Assembly (NCBI GenBank): GCA_028291055.1
Contig: JAQGIP010000014.1
Coordinates: forward strand, 1 to 58,525
Length of the DNA stretch: 58,525 nucleotides
Direction of reading: 5' to 3'
Origin: Caulobacter sp.
GTDB lineage: Bacteria > Pseudomonadota > Alphaproteobacteria > Caulobacterales > Caulobacteraceae
Shown here: piece after piece, positions 8,163 to 16,248 of the stretch
Layout: each line of letters begins with the position of its first letter
Position numbering within the stretch: the stretch's first letter is position 1
Made by a program: the position numbers and the translations under genes
The notes under the pieces: generated by a model
The model's database searches: none
What the model saw: only the letters and a program-made list of their open reading frames with translations
What the model was told of the DNA's origin: nothing

Positions 8163-9109
8163 CCGCGCTCCCCCTGCTCAGCGCCGTCGACATGGCGACC
8201 TTCGTCGCGCGCGGTTTCCTGCGCTTCGACGCCGTCGTGCCCGACGACATCAACCGCCAGTTCATGGCCGAGGTCGGCGATATCCCCGGCCCCGAACAGG
8301 GCCGCAAACTCCTGCGCACCTACACCGAACTGATGGCCGGCGCCGCCATCCCCGAGGTCCCTGCCGGCGTTCCCCTGGCCCGCGCCTATCCCCAGGGCGG
8401 CGCGATCGAGCGCCTGCTCGCCCTGCCCCTGGTCAAGGGCGCGATCCAGAGCTTGGTCGGCCCCGACCCCGTCTTCGACCACCACTTCCTGCACGTCACC
8501 TTCCCGGCCGCCTATCACGAGGCCGGCGGCGCCGAGAACGTGTCCCAGCACACCCACCAGGACTCCACCATCGACCCCGGCGCGGGCTTCGATCTCCAGG
8601 TCATGTACTACCCCCACGCCGTCACCCGCCCCATGGGCGGCACCCGCTTCGTGCCCGGCACCCACCTGCGCCGCGTCAGCGAGGCCGCGCTCGGCCGCTA
8701 CCAGAACATCCGTGGCCAGCAGCACATGGTCTGCGAACCCGGCACGCTGCTGTTCCTCCACTCCGGCATCTGGCACGGCGGCGGCGTCAACCTGTCGGAC
8801 GCCACCCGCACCATGTTCAAGATCCGCATCAATCCCGGCGTCACCCAGGTCCGCCAGTGGGACATCGCCACCCTGCCGCCGCAACCCGCCGCCCGGCCCA
8901 TCTTCTTCGTGAAGTCGGCCCAGCCCCGGACCGTGGAATCCATCCTGATGACCCCCGAACCCTGGTTCGAGCAGGATACCGGCCGCCTGGAGTTCATCAA
9001 TCGCATGAAGCTATGGCGTCATGTCGCTGGAAACCCTGGCTTTGACGCCGATCACTGGATGACCCGCCTGGAGAACCCGGCGCGCTATGCGCCCCCCGAC
9101 GCCTCATAG
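8159..9109 (+). CDS. PhyH-family Fe(II)/2-oxoglutarate dioxygenase
   Basis: 316 residues. Phytanoyl-CoA dioxygenase-like double-stranded beta-helix enzyme, expected to hydroxylate a small molecule using iron, oxygen and 2-oxoglutarate. The iron ligands are visible as HQD (H133, D135 in QHTHQDST) and distal His 206 in HSGIWHGGG; an Arg at 223 (KIRI) can bind the 2-oxoglutarate carboxylate. It is translationally coupled to the 91-aa gene and sits inside the holdfast locus between hfsH and hfsC. The substrate cannot be told from sequence; a sugar or lipid-linked holdfast intermediate is one guess, an unrelated metabolite another. Confidence 0.82.
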   Translation: MTALPLLSAVDMATFVARGFLRFDAVVPDDINRQFMAEVGDIPGPEQGRKLLRTYTELMAGAAIPEVPAGVPLARAYPQGGAIERLLALPLVKGAIQSLVGPDPVFDHHFLHVTFPAAYHEAGGAENVSQHTHQDSTIDPGAGFDLQVMYYPHAVTRPMGGTRFVPGTHLRRVSEAALGRYQNIRGQQHMVCEPGTLLFLHSGIWHGGGVNLSDATRTMFKIRINPGVTQVRQWDIATLPPQPAARPIFFVKSAQPRTVESILMTPEPWFEQDTGRLEFINRMKLWRHVAGNPGFDADHWMTRLENPARYAPPDAS

Positions 9110-9138
9110 TCGCTCGACACGCCGTCCAGATACGCGAA

Positions 9139-9162
9139 CGGGGACAGGCGGACCTGTCCCCG
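9139..9162. terminator. Hairpin between convergent genes (possible bidirectional terminator)
   Basis: CGGGGACAGG (9139-9148) pairs perfectly with CCTGTCCCCG (9153-9162) across a CGGA loop. It lies between the convergent PhyH-like gene and the small secreted protein gene. There is no T run, so intrinsic termination is uncertain. The GGGACAGG core is shared with the repeat arms at 21952 and 22011. Confidence 0.45.
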
Positions 9163-9187
9163 AACGACGTCTAAACGCGGAAGGCTG

Positions 9188-9457
9188 TTACCAGCGGCGG
9201 TGATGCCCGCCGCCCCAGCCGTGGTTGCGGTCATGATGACGGCCGTAGTAGCCGCGATGCACGCCGATCCCGTAGCCGTAACCATAGCGGTGACCCACGA
9301 CCACGCGGCGGCAGTGATGCCCCCAGCGGTCGCAGCGCACGACAGTGCCGCCGCCATGATAGGGCCTGGCTTCCGCCGCGGTAGTCGCGGCAAGGGCCGC
9401 CAGCCCGATCGTACCCGCGGCGGCGATGCGGGCGAATTTCGTGAAGAGACCGGTCAT
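9188..9457 (-). CDS. Small secreted Gly/His/Arg/Tyr-rich protein
   Basis: 89 residues, with a good ribosome site (GGAGGAGG) upstream of the ATG at 9457. Residues 1-30 form a signal peptide (hydrophobic IAAAGTIGLAALAATTAAEA, cleaved before RPYHGG). The mature peptide of about 59 residues is low-complexity, dominated by Gly, His, Arg and Tyr (YGYGYGIGVHRGYYGRHHD), with two Cys near its start. Such compositions occur in metal-binding or envelope-structural peptides of Caulobacteraceae. It is convergent with the dioxygenase gene. The function is not known. Confidence 0.7.
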   Translation of the reverse strand: MTGLFTKFARIAAAGTIGLAALAATTAAEARPYHGGGTVVRCDRWGHHCRRVVVGHRYGYGYGIGVHRGYYGRHHDRNHGWGGGHHRRW

Positions 9458-9575
9458 GGTCGTCCTCCTCCAGGTTGATCCAAGTCCCCCGATACCCAGA
9501 AGGCTAGGAAGGCGTGCCTGAACGCCGTCTGAATAGCCCTGTCAGCCGGCCGTTCATGCGGCAGCCTGGCCCGGC

Positions 9576-10862
9576 TCAGTCCTTCACATACCGGTCCGGC
9601 CAGGTCAGCTTCGCCGCCAGCGCCACGAACAGCACCCAGCGCAGGTCGTTGTAGACCGTGCCGATGCTCTCGGTCAGGCTCATCAGCGAGTAGACGATGA
9701 AGTAGGGGAAGGCCAGGTAGGCGCCCTTGTCGCGGAATACGGCGACGATGTTCATGGCCAGCGCCTGGAGCCAGAACAGGCCGAACGCCGCCAGCCCACC
9801 GATGCCCAGCCCCAGCCACTGCTCCAGCCAGGCATTGTGGGCGTGGCGCGCCTTGAACTGGGCCTCCTTGACGATCCAGGCCAGCGGCCCCCATCCGGAG
9901 GTTTCGTCCCACACCGCGCCGTAGCCATACCCCGTCCATGGCCGCAGCTGGATCTGGTGCATGGCGGCCGCCCAGATCTTGGTGCGCCCGGTCAGCGTCG
10001 CGTCCTTGCCCAGGATGGCGAAGAAGACGTCGCTGGCGAAGATGATGAAGCCGGCCAGCAGCGTGATGCCGGTGACCGCCGTCCAGCTGGCCGCCACCCC
10101 ATGCGCCGGCCCGCGCCGCGCCACCATCACGAAGCCCAGCGCCGCCACCCCCAGCAGCAGCGAGACCAGCGAGGTCTTCGATGTCGACATCAGCACCAAA
10201 AACAGCGCCAGCGCCGCCCCGCCGCCCCACAGCCAGGCGCGCTTCTTGTTCAGCAGGGCGGCCGCCGACAGCGACACGAAGGCCAACGCCATATTGCCGC
10301 CCAGCGAGTTCTTCTCCGGCCACAGCCCGCGCCAGGCGCCGGGAAACAGCTCCGTCATCCGCCCGATGCTGGGCACGGCCATGCAGACGATCAGCGAGGC
10401 CACCGTCACCACCAGGAAACAGGCCCCGACGATCTCCGCCAGCGTCGACCAGCGGTAGCGCGCCGCCAGCATCACCCCGCTGAGCGTCGTGCAGCCCACG
10501 GCGATCACGCGGCGCGAGGTCTGGTCCGGCGCGATCGACCACATCGTCGAGGCCGCCACGATCAGCATCAGCAACACCAGGAACGGCTGGCGCACCAGCA
10601 CCTTGGTCCCCTGTCCCGGCTGCAGCGCGAACATCAGCAGGCCCGCCGCATAGGCCGGCAGGAACAGGTTGCGGATCAGGGTCGAGGCGGCCGGATCGAC
10701 CTTGTCGCCGAACAGCGGCATCACCCAGCCCTGGGTGTAGATCAGCAGCGAGCCCACCGAGAGCAGGAAGATGCCGATGGTGAAGAGGTCGGCCGGCCGG
10801 TGTTGCGCCTGGTCCGGAGCCACATCGCTCCAGGGCGCGCGCCCCATCGCGGGGCTGGTCAC
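9576..10862 (-). CDS. hfsC: Wzy/O-antigen-ligase-type polysaccharide polymerase, HfsC type
   Basis: 428 residues from a GTG at 10862 whose GTGA overlaps the stop of the upstream gene; an ATG 15 bases later is the alternative start. About ten to twelve membrane segments and the Wzy_C signature (FKARHAHNAWLEQWLGLGIG near the C-terminus) mark it as a periplasmic-face polymerase or ligase. In the holdfast pathway HfsC joins repeat units delivered by the flippase. It is the last gene of the leftward hfsA-hfsB-hfsC group. Confidence 0.8.
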   Translation of the reverse strand: MTSPAMGRAPWSDVAPDQAQHRPADLFTIGIFLLSVGSLLIYTQGWVMPLFGDKVDPAASTLIRNLFLPAYAAGLLMFALQPGQGTKVLVRQPFLVLLMLIVAASTMWSIAPDQTSRRVIAVGCTTLSGVMLAARYRWSTLAEIVGACFLVVTVASLIVCMAVPSIGRMTELFPGAWRGLWPEKNSLGGNMALAFVSLSAAALLNKKRAWLWGGGAALALFLVLMSTSKTSLVSLLLGVAALGFVMVARRGPAHGVAASWTAVTGITLLAGFIIFASDVFFAILGKDATLTGRTKIWAAAMHQIQLRPWTGYGYGAVWDETSGWGPLAWIVKEAQFKARHAHNAWLEQWLGLGIGGLAAFGLFWLQALAMNIVAVFRDKGAYLAFPYFIVYSLMSLTESIGTVYNDLRWVLFVALAAKLTWPDRYVKD

Positions 10863-11560
10863 GGCAGCACCGCCCGCAGGAAGCCCGGCGCCTGGATCTG
10901 GGCGCGGTTGAAGAACACCCCCGCTGTGCGCCCGCCCGCCGTGGCCAGGGCATCGCGCAACAGCGCCGGCGGCTTCACGTCCGGCTCGTCGGCGGCCACC
11001 ACCAGCACGGTCTGATCCATGAAGGGCGCCACCGTCAGCCCCGATTGCGAGCGGTCGGCCGAAGGGCTGTCGACCACGATCAGGTCCACATGCCGGCGCA
11101 GGCCCGTCCAATAGTCACCGCTGCCCAGCACATGCGCCTGCTGGCGTCCGCGCAGCACGTCGCCCCGGAACCGCGTCACCCACCAGCGCAGGCCGCCCAC
11201 TTCATGGGCGTTCACATAGGCGCTGTCGGGCGCGACCGATCCGTCCTGGCCCCGGCGGGGCGGCTGGACGGTGAGGAACATGGAACCGTCGGGGGAGGCT
11301 GTGACGGCCGGCCCCAGCACGCCATAGCGTTCCGGATCGGCGGCGATGGCGGCGGTCTGCGGCGAGGCGAACAGGTCCATGTCCACCAGCCACACCGAGC
11401 GCCCCGCGCGCTTGGCGGCGAACCGCGCGAACTCCCGCGCGATGGTCGAGGTGCCTTCGCCGCGACGGGCCGCGATGAACTGCACCGCACGCGCACGGCC
11501 GGGCGCCGGCGTCCCAAGCGACGCCCACAGATCGGCCATCTCGGCGTTCAAATCCACCAT
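10859..11560 (-). CDS. hfsB: CpsD/BY-kinase-like ATPase partner of HfsA (HfsB type), atypical P-loop
   Basis: 233 residues from ATG 11560 (MVDLNAEMADLWASLG). The open frame reaches 11611, but that extension is encoded by an intergenic repeat arm, so the shorter start is preferred. The fold is that of the MinD/CpsD cytoplasmic domain paired with Wzc-type proteins: P-loop region RRGEGTSTIAREFA, Walker A' VWLVDMDLF and Walker B LIVVDSPSA. The usual P-loop Lys (GEGKST) is Thr here, and there is no C-terminal Tyr cluster, so tyrosine autokinase activity is doubtful. It is coupled to hfsC by a four-base overlap. Confidence 0.75.
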   Translation of the reverse strand: MVDLNAEMADLWASLGTPAPGRARAVQFIAARRGEGTSTIAREFARFAAKRAGRSVWLVDMDLFASPQTAAIAADPERYGVLGPAVTASPDGSMFLTVQPPRRGQDGSVAPDSAYVNAHEVGGLRWWVTRFRGDVLRGRQQAHVLGSGDYWTGLRRHVDLIVVDSPSADRSQSGLTVAPFMDQTVLVVAADEPDVKPPALLRDALATAGGRTAGVFFNRAQIQAPGFLRAVLP

Positions 11561-11584
11561 CCGTCGAATCGACGCTAACTCACC

Positions 11585-11663
11585 GGGGACATGATACCTG
11601 TTTCCCAACACCCACCGCGCCTGCGTTAATCGCCGCGCCCGGGGGAAACAGGTTTCGTGTCCC
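11585..11663. repeat. Inverted repeat with 21-bp arms, copy 1
   Basis: Left arm 11586-11606 (begins GGGACATGATACC, ends TGTTTCCC) and right arm 11643-11663 (begins GGGAAACAGG, ends GTGTCCC) are reverse complements with two mismatches, separated by 36 bases. The same element recurs at 21952-22031. It lies in the space between hfsA and hfsB and covers the longer alternative start of hfsB. Confidence 0.8.
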
Positions 11664-11678
11664 TGCCCTCACAAATCT

Positions 11679-11820
11679 TCCGCTCATCCCGACGAAAGTC
11701 GGGAGCCATGGTGAGTCCCCGGAAGGTTCTCGACTCCATGGGACGTCCGCGCCCGCCTTCGGCCCGCCGGGCCAGTTCTGAGAGGCCCTATGGATCCCGA
11801 CTTTCGTCGGGGCGAGCGGA
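11679..11820. repeat. Inverted repeat with 30-bp arms between hfsA and hfsB
   Basis: Arms 11679-11708 and 11791-11820 are reverse complements with three mismatches; each contains its own small palindrome, CCCGACGAAAGTCGGG. The arm begins TCCGCTCATCCC, the same opening as the composite repeats at 29.7 and 42.7 kb. The 82-base centre has no coding signal. Together with the copy at 11585-11663 it fills the 302-base gap in an otherwise compact operon. Confidence 0.75.
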
Positions 11821-11862
11821 TTGGTTGGGAATGCAGGCTCCTTCGAAAGCACCGCGCTCCCG

Positions 11863-13401
11863 CTAAGCCCGCCCCTTCACCCCCGCCGTCGCCAACACCG
11901 GCAGCCCCAGCGTCCGCGACGCACTGGCCGGCGTCGGCAACCCGGGCCGCAGGAACATACGCAGCAGCCCCGCGCACAGCGCCGTGAAGCCCGCGAACAG
12001 GAAGGCCAGGATGAACACCGGCTTCTTCAGGCTGGTCCCCTTGGACGGCGCCTGGGCGCGTTCGACGATGCGGATGGTGTCGTTGGTCGTCCCCGCGATC
12101 TGGCGCGCCGCCTGGTCCTGCTCGGCCTTCTGCTGGAAGTCGCGCACATTGGCCTGCAGCACGTCGCGGTCGCGCGTCAGGGCCGTGAACTGCGGCTCCA
12201 GCGCCGACATCTTCAGCAGCCGCTGATTGATCTGCTCCACCTGGCTGCCCAGCACCGCCTGGGTCTGCTTCAGCGCGGCGACCTCGGCGGTCAGCTGGAT
12301 CTTCTCGGTCTGCAGGGTCTGATAGACCGGGTTGACCCCATAGCGCTTGGCCCCGTCGGCCTGGGTGCGCCCCGCCGCCACCCCGGCGCTCAGCTGGGCG
12401 ATCTGTGCATCGATGTCCTTCACCGGCTGGGCGTCCGGCTTGTAGCGCGACAGCAGGCTCTCGCGCTCCAGCTTCAGCGCCGCCAGCTTGTCGGAGGCCA
12501 CCGTCGAAACATCCCTGTAGAGGCCGATCTCAGGCGAGATGCCCGCCAGCTGCTGGTCCAGCGCCGCCAGCCGGCTGATGCGATCCTCAAGCTGGGCTCC
12601 GGTTGCGTATTTCTGGGTCTCGATCTGCGACTGCATGGTCGCCAGCGAGGCCTTCTGTGAGGCAAAGTCACCGATGCCGTTGTTGTCGAGGAAGGCCTGA
12701 TAGGCCGCATCGGCCTCGCCCAGCCGGCTTTCGAAGATGCCCTGTTCCTTGCCGAGCGCCGAGGACGTCCCGTCCAGCAGCACCGTGCGGCGATAGATCA
12801 GATACTGTTCCAGCAGGGCGTTCAGGACGCGGGCCGCCACGTCCGGGTCGGGATTGTCATAGCTCAGCCGGATCACCGAGGTGTCGGGCGCCGTCTGGAT
12901 GGTGAGGTCCTTGAACATGGACTCCGCCGCTTCCTCGAGGATCTTGCGCTTCCCGGCCGGGTCGGCGGCCGCATACTTCGCCGCCAGCGCCGGATAGACC
13001 CGGCCCAGGCCCACCGACTGGATGGCCCGCAGGCGCAGCTCGGAGCTGGTCAGGATTTCGGTTTCCGACTGGATCATCTGGTCGGTGTTGGGCACCGCCC
13101 CACGTCCGGCGTCCCCCGCCCTGGGCTCATAGACATACTCCTGGCCCAGCCGCACCAGGATGCTGGCGTGGGCCGAATAGGTCTTCTTCATCAGGAAGGC
13201 CGCCCCACCGCCGATCGCCAGGATCACCAGGAAGACCACCAGCATCAGCCAGCGTTCGCGCCACAACAGGGTGACGAAGTCGGTGGGCGCGTATTTCGGC
13301 CGGCTGGCCCAGTCGGCGGTATAGCCCGCGTTCCCACTGGCCGGCCGCCCGCGCGGAGGCGGGTCGTGCGGCACATGGGTCCAGACGCCGTCGCTGCTCA
13401 T
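11863..13401 (-). CDS. hfsA: Wzz/GumC-type chain-length and export protein, HfsA type
   Basis: 512 residues, starting at ATG 13401. An N-terminal cytoplasmic tail of about 45 residues leads to a first membrane segment (LMLVVFLVILAIGGGAAFLM), a long periplasmic part with Wzz domain and coiled coil (about residues 180-420, many Gln/Glu/Ala), and a second membrane segment near 475-495 (PVFILAFLFAGFTALCAGLL). There is no kinase domain; that role is separate in the HfsB-like gene. It would form the periplasmic bridge to the outer-membrane exporter encoded divergently as hfsD. Assignment rests on topology and gene order. Confidence 0.82.
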   Translation of the reverse strand: MSSDGVWTHVPHDPPPRGRPASGNAGYTADWASRPKYAPTDFVTLLWRERWLMLVVFLVILAIGGGAAFLMKKTYSAHASILVRLGQEYVYEPRAGDAGRGAVPNTDQMIQSETEILTSSELRLRAIQSVGLGRVYPALAAKYAAADPAGKRKILEEAAESMFKDLTIQTAPDTSVIRLSYDNPDPDVAARVLNALLEQYLIYRRTVLLDGTSSALGKEQGIFESRLGEADAAYQAFLDNNGIGDFASQKASLATMQSQIETQKYATGAQLEDRISRLAALDQQLAGISPEIGLYRDVSTVASDKLAALKLERESLLSRYKPDAQPVKDIDAQIAQLSAGVAAGRTQADGAKRYGVNPVYQTLQTEKIQLTAEVAALKQTQAVLGSQVEQINQRLLKMSALEPQFTALTRDRDVLQANVRDFQQKAEQDQAARQIAGTTNDTIRIVERAQAPSKGTSLKKPVFILAFLFAGFTALCAGLLRMFLRPGLPTPASASRTLGLPVLATAGVKGRA

Positions 13402-13459
13402 CTCGCCAAACGAATCCTCGGGCCTTTTCTGGCCTCGGCCCCAAGGTGGCGGCGCCGTC

Positions 13460-13474
13460 TTAACGTCTCGTTAC
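13460..13474. promoter_or_regulatory. CtrA-box-like sequence between hfsA and hfsD
   Basis: TTAA-CGTCTCG-TTAC at 13460-13474 matches the CtrA consensus TTAA-N7-TTAA except for the last base. It lies in the 96-base divergent promoter region, 38 bases upstream of hfsD and 59 bases from hfsA. In Caulobacter CtrA controls many polar-development genes. One near-match is weak evidence. Confidence 0.3.
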
Positions 13475-13497
13475 CCATTCTTGTTAAGGATTGGCTC

Positions 13498-14268
13498 ATG
13501 CGCCCAACTCCGCCGCGCCTGATGCTGTTGACCTGCGCCGCCCTCATGGCCGCCGCGCCGATGCACGCCCTTGCCTGGCCCTTCCATCACCGCGACCGAG
13601 ACCGCGACCCGCCGCCCATCGAACAGCCCCGGGGCCAGGCCTTCCAGGACATCGGCTATGCCGACTGGAGCGACGCCGAGCCTGAGTACCGATTCTACCC
13701 CGGCGATCAGATCGACATCACCCTACCCTCGGCGCCGGAACTGTCGAGGACCGTCACCGTCCAGCCGGACGGCCGAATCGCGCTGGCCCTCGTCGCCCCG
13801 GTCATGGCCGCCGACCGCACCATTCCCGAGCTCCAGGATGCGCTGAGCCAATCCTACGCCAGCCTGCTCCTGCGGCCCGATGTCACGGTGGCGGTGAAGA
13901 CCGCTACGCCGCTCAAGGTCTTCGTGCTGGGCGAAGTCGGAACCCCCGGCGTCTTCGACATGCCCGGCGACATCAACGCGCTCCAGGCCATCGCCCAGGC
14001 CGGCGGCTTCAAGACCACCGCCAAGGTCCGTCAGGTTGTGATCATCCGCCGCGGCCCCAACGGCCAGGCCATGGCCCGCACCGTCGATCTGGCCCGGGGC
14101 CTGAAAGACCCGGCCCACACCGACCTCGTGCCCCTGCGCCGCTTCGACATCGTCTACGTGCCCAGAAGCGGCGCCGCCGAAGCCGCCCTCTTCATCCAGC
14201 AATACTTCCGCGACCTGTCCCCTATCCAGTTCGGCTTCAGCTACGCATTGGGCGCCCAGACGAACTAA
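13498..14268 (+). CDS. hfsD: Wza-type outer-membrane polysaccharide export protein, HfsD type
   Basis: 256 residues. An N-terminal signal peptide (LMLLTCAALMAAAPMHALA, cleavage near residue 27) has no lipobox Cys. Then come the poly_export domain (EYRFYPGDQIDITLPSAPEL, VTVQPDGRIALALV) and an SLBB-like domain (VFVLGEVGTPGVFDMPGDIN, QAIAQAGGF). It would form the outer-membrane channel for holdfast export, continuing from the HfsA periplasmic part. It is transcribed divergently from hfsA. The usual membrane-spanning C-terminal helix is not obvious in the last residues. Confidence 0.84.
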   Translation: MRPTPPRLMLLTCAALMAAAPMHALAWPFHHRDRDRDPPPIEQPRGQAFQDIGYADWSDAEPEYRFYPGDQIDITLPSAPELSRTVTVQPDGRIALALVAPVMAADRTIPELQDALSQSYASLLLRPDVTVAVKTATPLKVFVLGEVGTPGVFDMPGDINALQAIAQAGGFKTTAKVRQVVIIRRGPNGQAMARTVDLARGLKDPAHTDLVPLRRFDIVYVPRSGAAEAALFIQQYFRDLSPIQFGFSYALGAQTN

Positions 14269-14678
14269 ACTCGCCGCATGGGGACACGTACGGTCAGGCG
14301 CCACGGACGCCGCCATACGTTTGAGAGCGTACATGTCCCCCGCAACGCCCAAACCGGGGACATGTACGCTCTCAAAAGCGCGACGCCTGAAGCCCCGGCG
14401 ACCAACCGTACGTGTCCCCCAACGCGAGAGCTCAACGCCAGTAAGTGGATAAAAAGGGATTAGATCGGGCCGGATAGGGGCCCCGAATCCGCCGCGGACG
14501 CAAATCCGCACGCCCCGCCTGATACTGAAATGGGGCCGAACCAATTCCGTTCAAGAATTGCGGCCCGTCTTTTTTACGTCCCTATGACGCTCCTTCACAA
14601 ACAGGCGCGGGCTCATCCCTCCGGCGGCAACGCGGGCGGGGATCGAGACCCTCATCGCCAACTTCGGGAGCGGCTCGC
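14269..14678. other. Intergenic region holding a nested palindrome, no gene
   Basis: 410 bases without a supported gene. The first 150 carry the large palindrome described separately. The remainder includes a run of six T at 14570-14575 after GCGGCCCG, and the leader of the FAD hydroxylase gene. The plus-strand frame at 14278-14463 and the minus-strand frame over 13723-14544 are products of the repeat. Confidence 0.5.
14280..14419. repeat. 140-bp nested imperfect palindrome
   Basis: Three pairs of arms are nested on one centre: outer 14280-14294 with 14405-14419 (GGGGACACGTACGGT, perfect 15 bp), middle 14294-14300 with 14384-14390 (TCAGGCG), and inner 14320-14340 with 14356-14376 (perfect 21 bp beginning TTTGAGAGCGTACATG). 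The central loop is 15 bases. It directly follows the hfsD stop and could fold into one long cruciform or RNA hairpin. The GGGGACA start links it to the arms at 11585 and 21952. Confidence 0.85.
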
Positions 14679-16184
14679 ATGACCCTTCAAAATGTCGATG
14701 TCTTGATCGTGGGCGCGGGCCCGACCGGGATGATGCTGGGCGCCGAACTAAAGCTGGCCGGCGTCGACGCCGCCATCATCGAACGCCGCCCCGACCAGAC
14801 CATGGCCGGCTCGCGCGGGGGCGGTCTTCACGCCCGTGCCCTGGAGGTGTTCGATCAGCGCGGCATCGCCGATCGCTTCATCGCCGAGGGCCAGAAGCAC
14901 CAGATGGCCGGGTTTTCGCTGATCCACCTCGACATCAGCGACCTCCCCACCCGCCACGCCTACACCCTGGGCCTGTGGCAGAACCACATCGAGCGCATCC
15001 TGGCCGGCTGGGCGGGCGAGCTGGCCGTGCCGATCCACTACGGGCTGGAGGTGACGGGCTTCACCGAGGACGATGACGGCGTCGAGGTCGCCCTGTCGGA
15101 CGGCGCCTCGGTGCGGGCGAAGTATCTCGTCGGCTGCGACGGCGGCCGCAGCCTGGTGCGCAAGCTGGCCGGCATCGACTTCCCAGGCTCGGACGCCACC
15201 ATCAGCAACCTCATCGTCGAGGCGGAGATCTCCGAGACCCCGGAACTGGGCATGCGCCGCAACGCCTGGGGCACCCATGGCCTGGGCCGGGTGGGCTACG
15301 AGATCCGCGACGGCCAGATCGTCTACGCCGACGATGGCCCGGTGCGGATCATGATGACCGAGGAGCAGGTCGGCCCGGCCACCGATCCCACCCTCGACGA
15401 CGTCCGCCGCGGCATGATCGCGGTCTGGGGGACCGACTACGGCATCCACAGCCCTACCTGGATTTCGCGCTTCACCGACGCCGCCCGCCAGGCCGCCGCC
15501 TACCGCCAAGGACGCGTACTGTTGGCCGGCGACGCAGCCCATGTGCATTCCCCCGACGGCGGACAGGGTCTCAACACCGGCGTTCAGGATGCCGTGAACC
15601 TCGGATGGAAGCTGGCCCAGGTGGTCAAGGGGACCTCGCCGGACAGTCTGCTCGACAGCTATCACGCTGAGCGCCACCCCGTCGGCGCGCGGGTGCTGCG
15701 CAACACCATGAGCTCGATCGCGCTTCGCCGCACCGACGAGCGCACCGAGGCCCTGCGCGAGACCATCGGTGAGATCCTGAGTTGGGAGGAGCCGCGCAAG
15801 CGGATGGGCGCGATCATGTCGGGCCTGGCCATCCACTATGATCTTGGCGAAGGCCATCCGCTGCTCGGACGCCGGATGCCCGATCTGGACCTCGTCACGG
15901 CGGATGGGCCGGTGCGCGTCTATGGCCTGCTGCACGCGGCGGCGCCGGTCCTGCTCAACCTCGGCGAACCGGGCGGTCTCGACATCGGGCCGTGGGCGGA
16001 CCGCGTCCACCTGGTCGATGCCGGCTATGATGGAGTGTGGGAGCTTCCGGCGCTCGGCGTGGTCGCCGCGCCTGAAGCCGTGCTGGTCCGGCCGGATGGC
16101 TATGTGGCCTGGGTCGGAGACCGCGCCCAACTGGGCCTCTCCGACGCGCTGACCACCTGGTTCGGACCGCCCGCCGCGGCTTAA
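14679..16184 (+). CDS. FAD-dependent aromatic-ring hydroxylase (group A monooxygenase)
   Basis: 501 residues. The three FAD motifs of PHBH-type flavoprotein hydroxylases are present: GAGPTG at 12-17 (dinucleotide fold), VGCDGGRS near 150 (DG motif) and LLAGDAAHVHSPDGGQGLNT with D285 (GD motif), followed by a thioredoxin-like C-terminal domain of about 110 residues. Length and the C-terminal domain resemble the pentachlorophenol monooxygenase and polyketide hydroxylase group. It would hydroxylate an aromatic ring using NAD(P)H and oxygen. No pathway genes flank it, so the substrate is unknown. Confidence 0.87.
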   Translation: MTLQNVDVLIVGAGPTGMMLGAELKLAGVDAAIIERRPDQTMAGSRGGGLHARALEVFDQRGIADRFIAEGQKHQMAGFSLIHLDISDLPTRHAYTLGLWQNHIERILAGWAGELAVPIHYGLEVTGFTEDDDGVEVALSDGASVRAKYLVGCDGGRSLVRKLAGIDFPGSDATISNLIVEAEISETPELGMRRNAWGTHGLGRVGYEIRDGQIVYADDGPVRIMMTEEQVGPATDPTLDDVRRGMIAVWGTDYGIHSPTWISRFTDAARQAAAYRQGRVLLAGDAAHVHSPDGGQGLNTGVQDAVNLGWKLAQVVKGTSPDSLLDSYHAERHPVGARVLRNTMSSIALRRTDERTEALRETIGEILSWEEPRKRMGAIMSGLAIHYDLGEGHPLLGRRMPDLDLVTADGPVRVYGLLHAAAPVLLNLGEPGGLDIGPWADRVHLVDAGYDGVWELPALGVVAAPEAVLVRPDGYVAWVGDRAQLGLSDALTTWFGPPAAA

Positions 16185-16248
16185 ACGCCGCCTGGCGGTT
16201 TCGGCGCTCCCGGCGGCGAATGCGTTGCCGGGAGGTGCTGTCGGTGGA

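Noticed and set aside
3059..9109. Capsule rather than holdfast locus
   Set aside because: Single enzymes could fit either, but the E-F-G-H order, deacetylase, separate HfsA/HfsB-type proteins, HfsC-type polymerase and divergent HfsD-type exporter together match the holdfast set better; capsule remains a minor alternative.
11561..11611. Longer start of hfsB at 11611
   Set aside because: The extra 17 codons are encoded by a dispersed repeat arm; the start at 11560 gives a protein of usual size.
14278..14463. 61-codon frame starting in the large palindrome
   Set aside because: Its sequence is dictated by the inverted repeat arms and it has no ribosome site.
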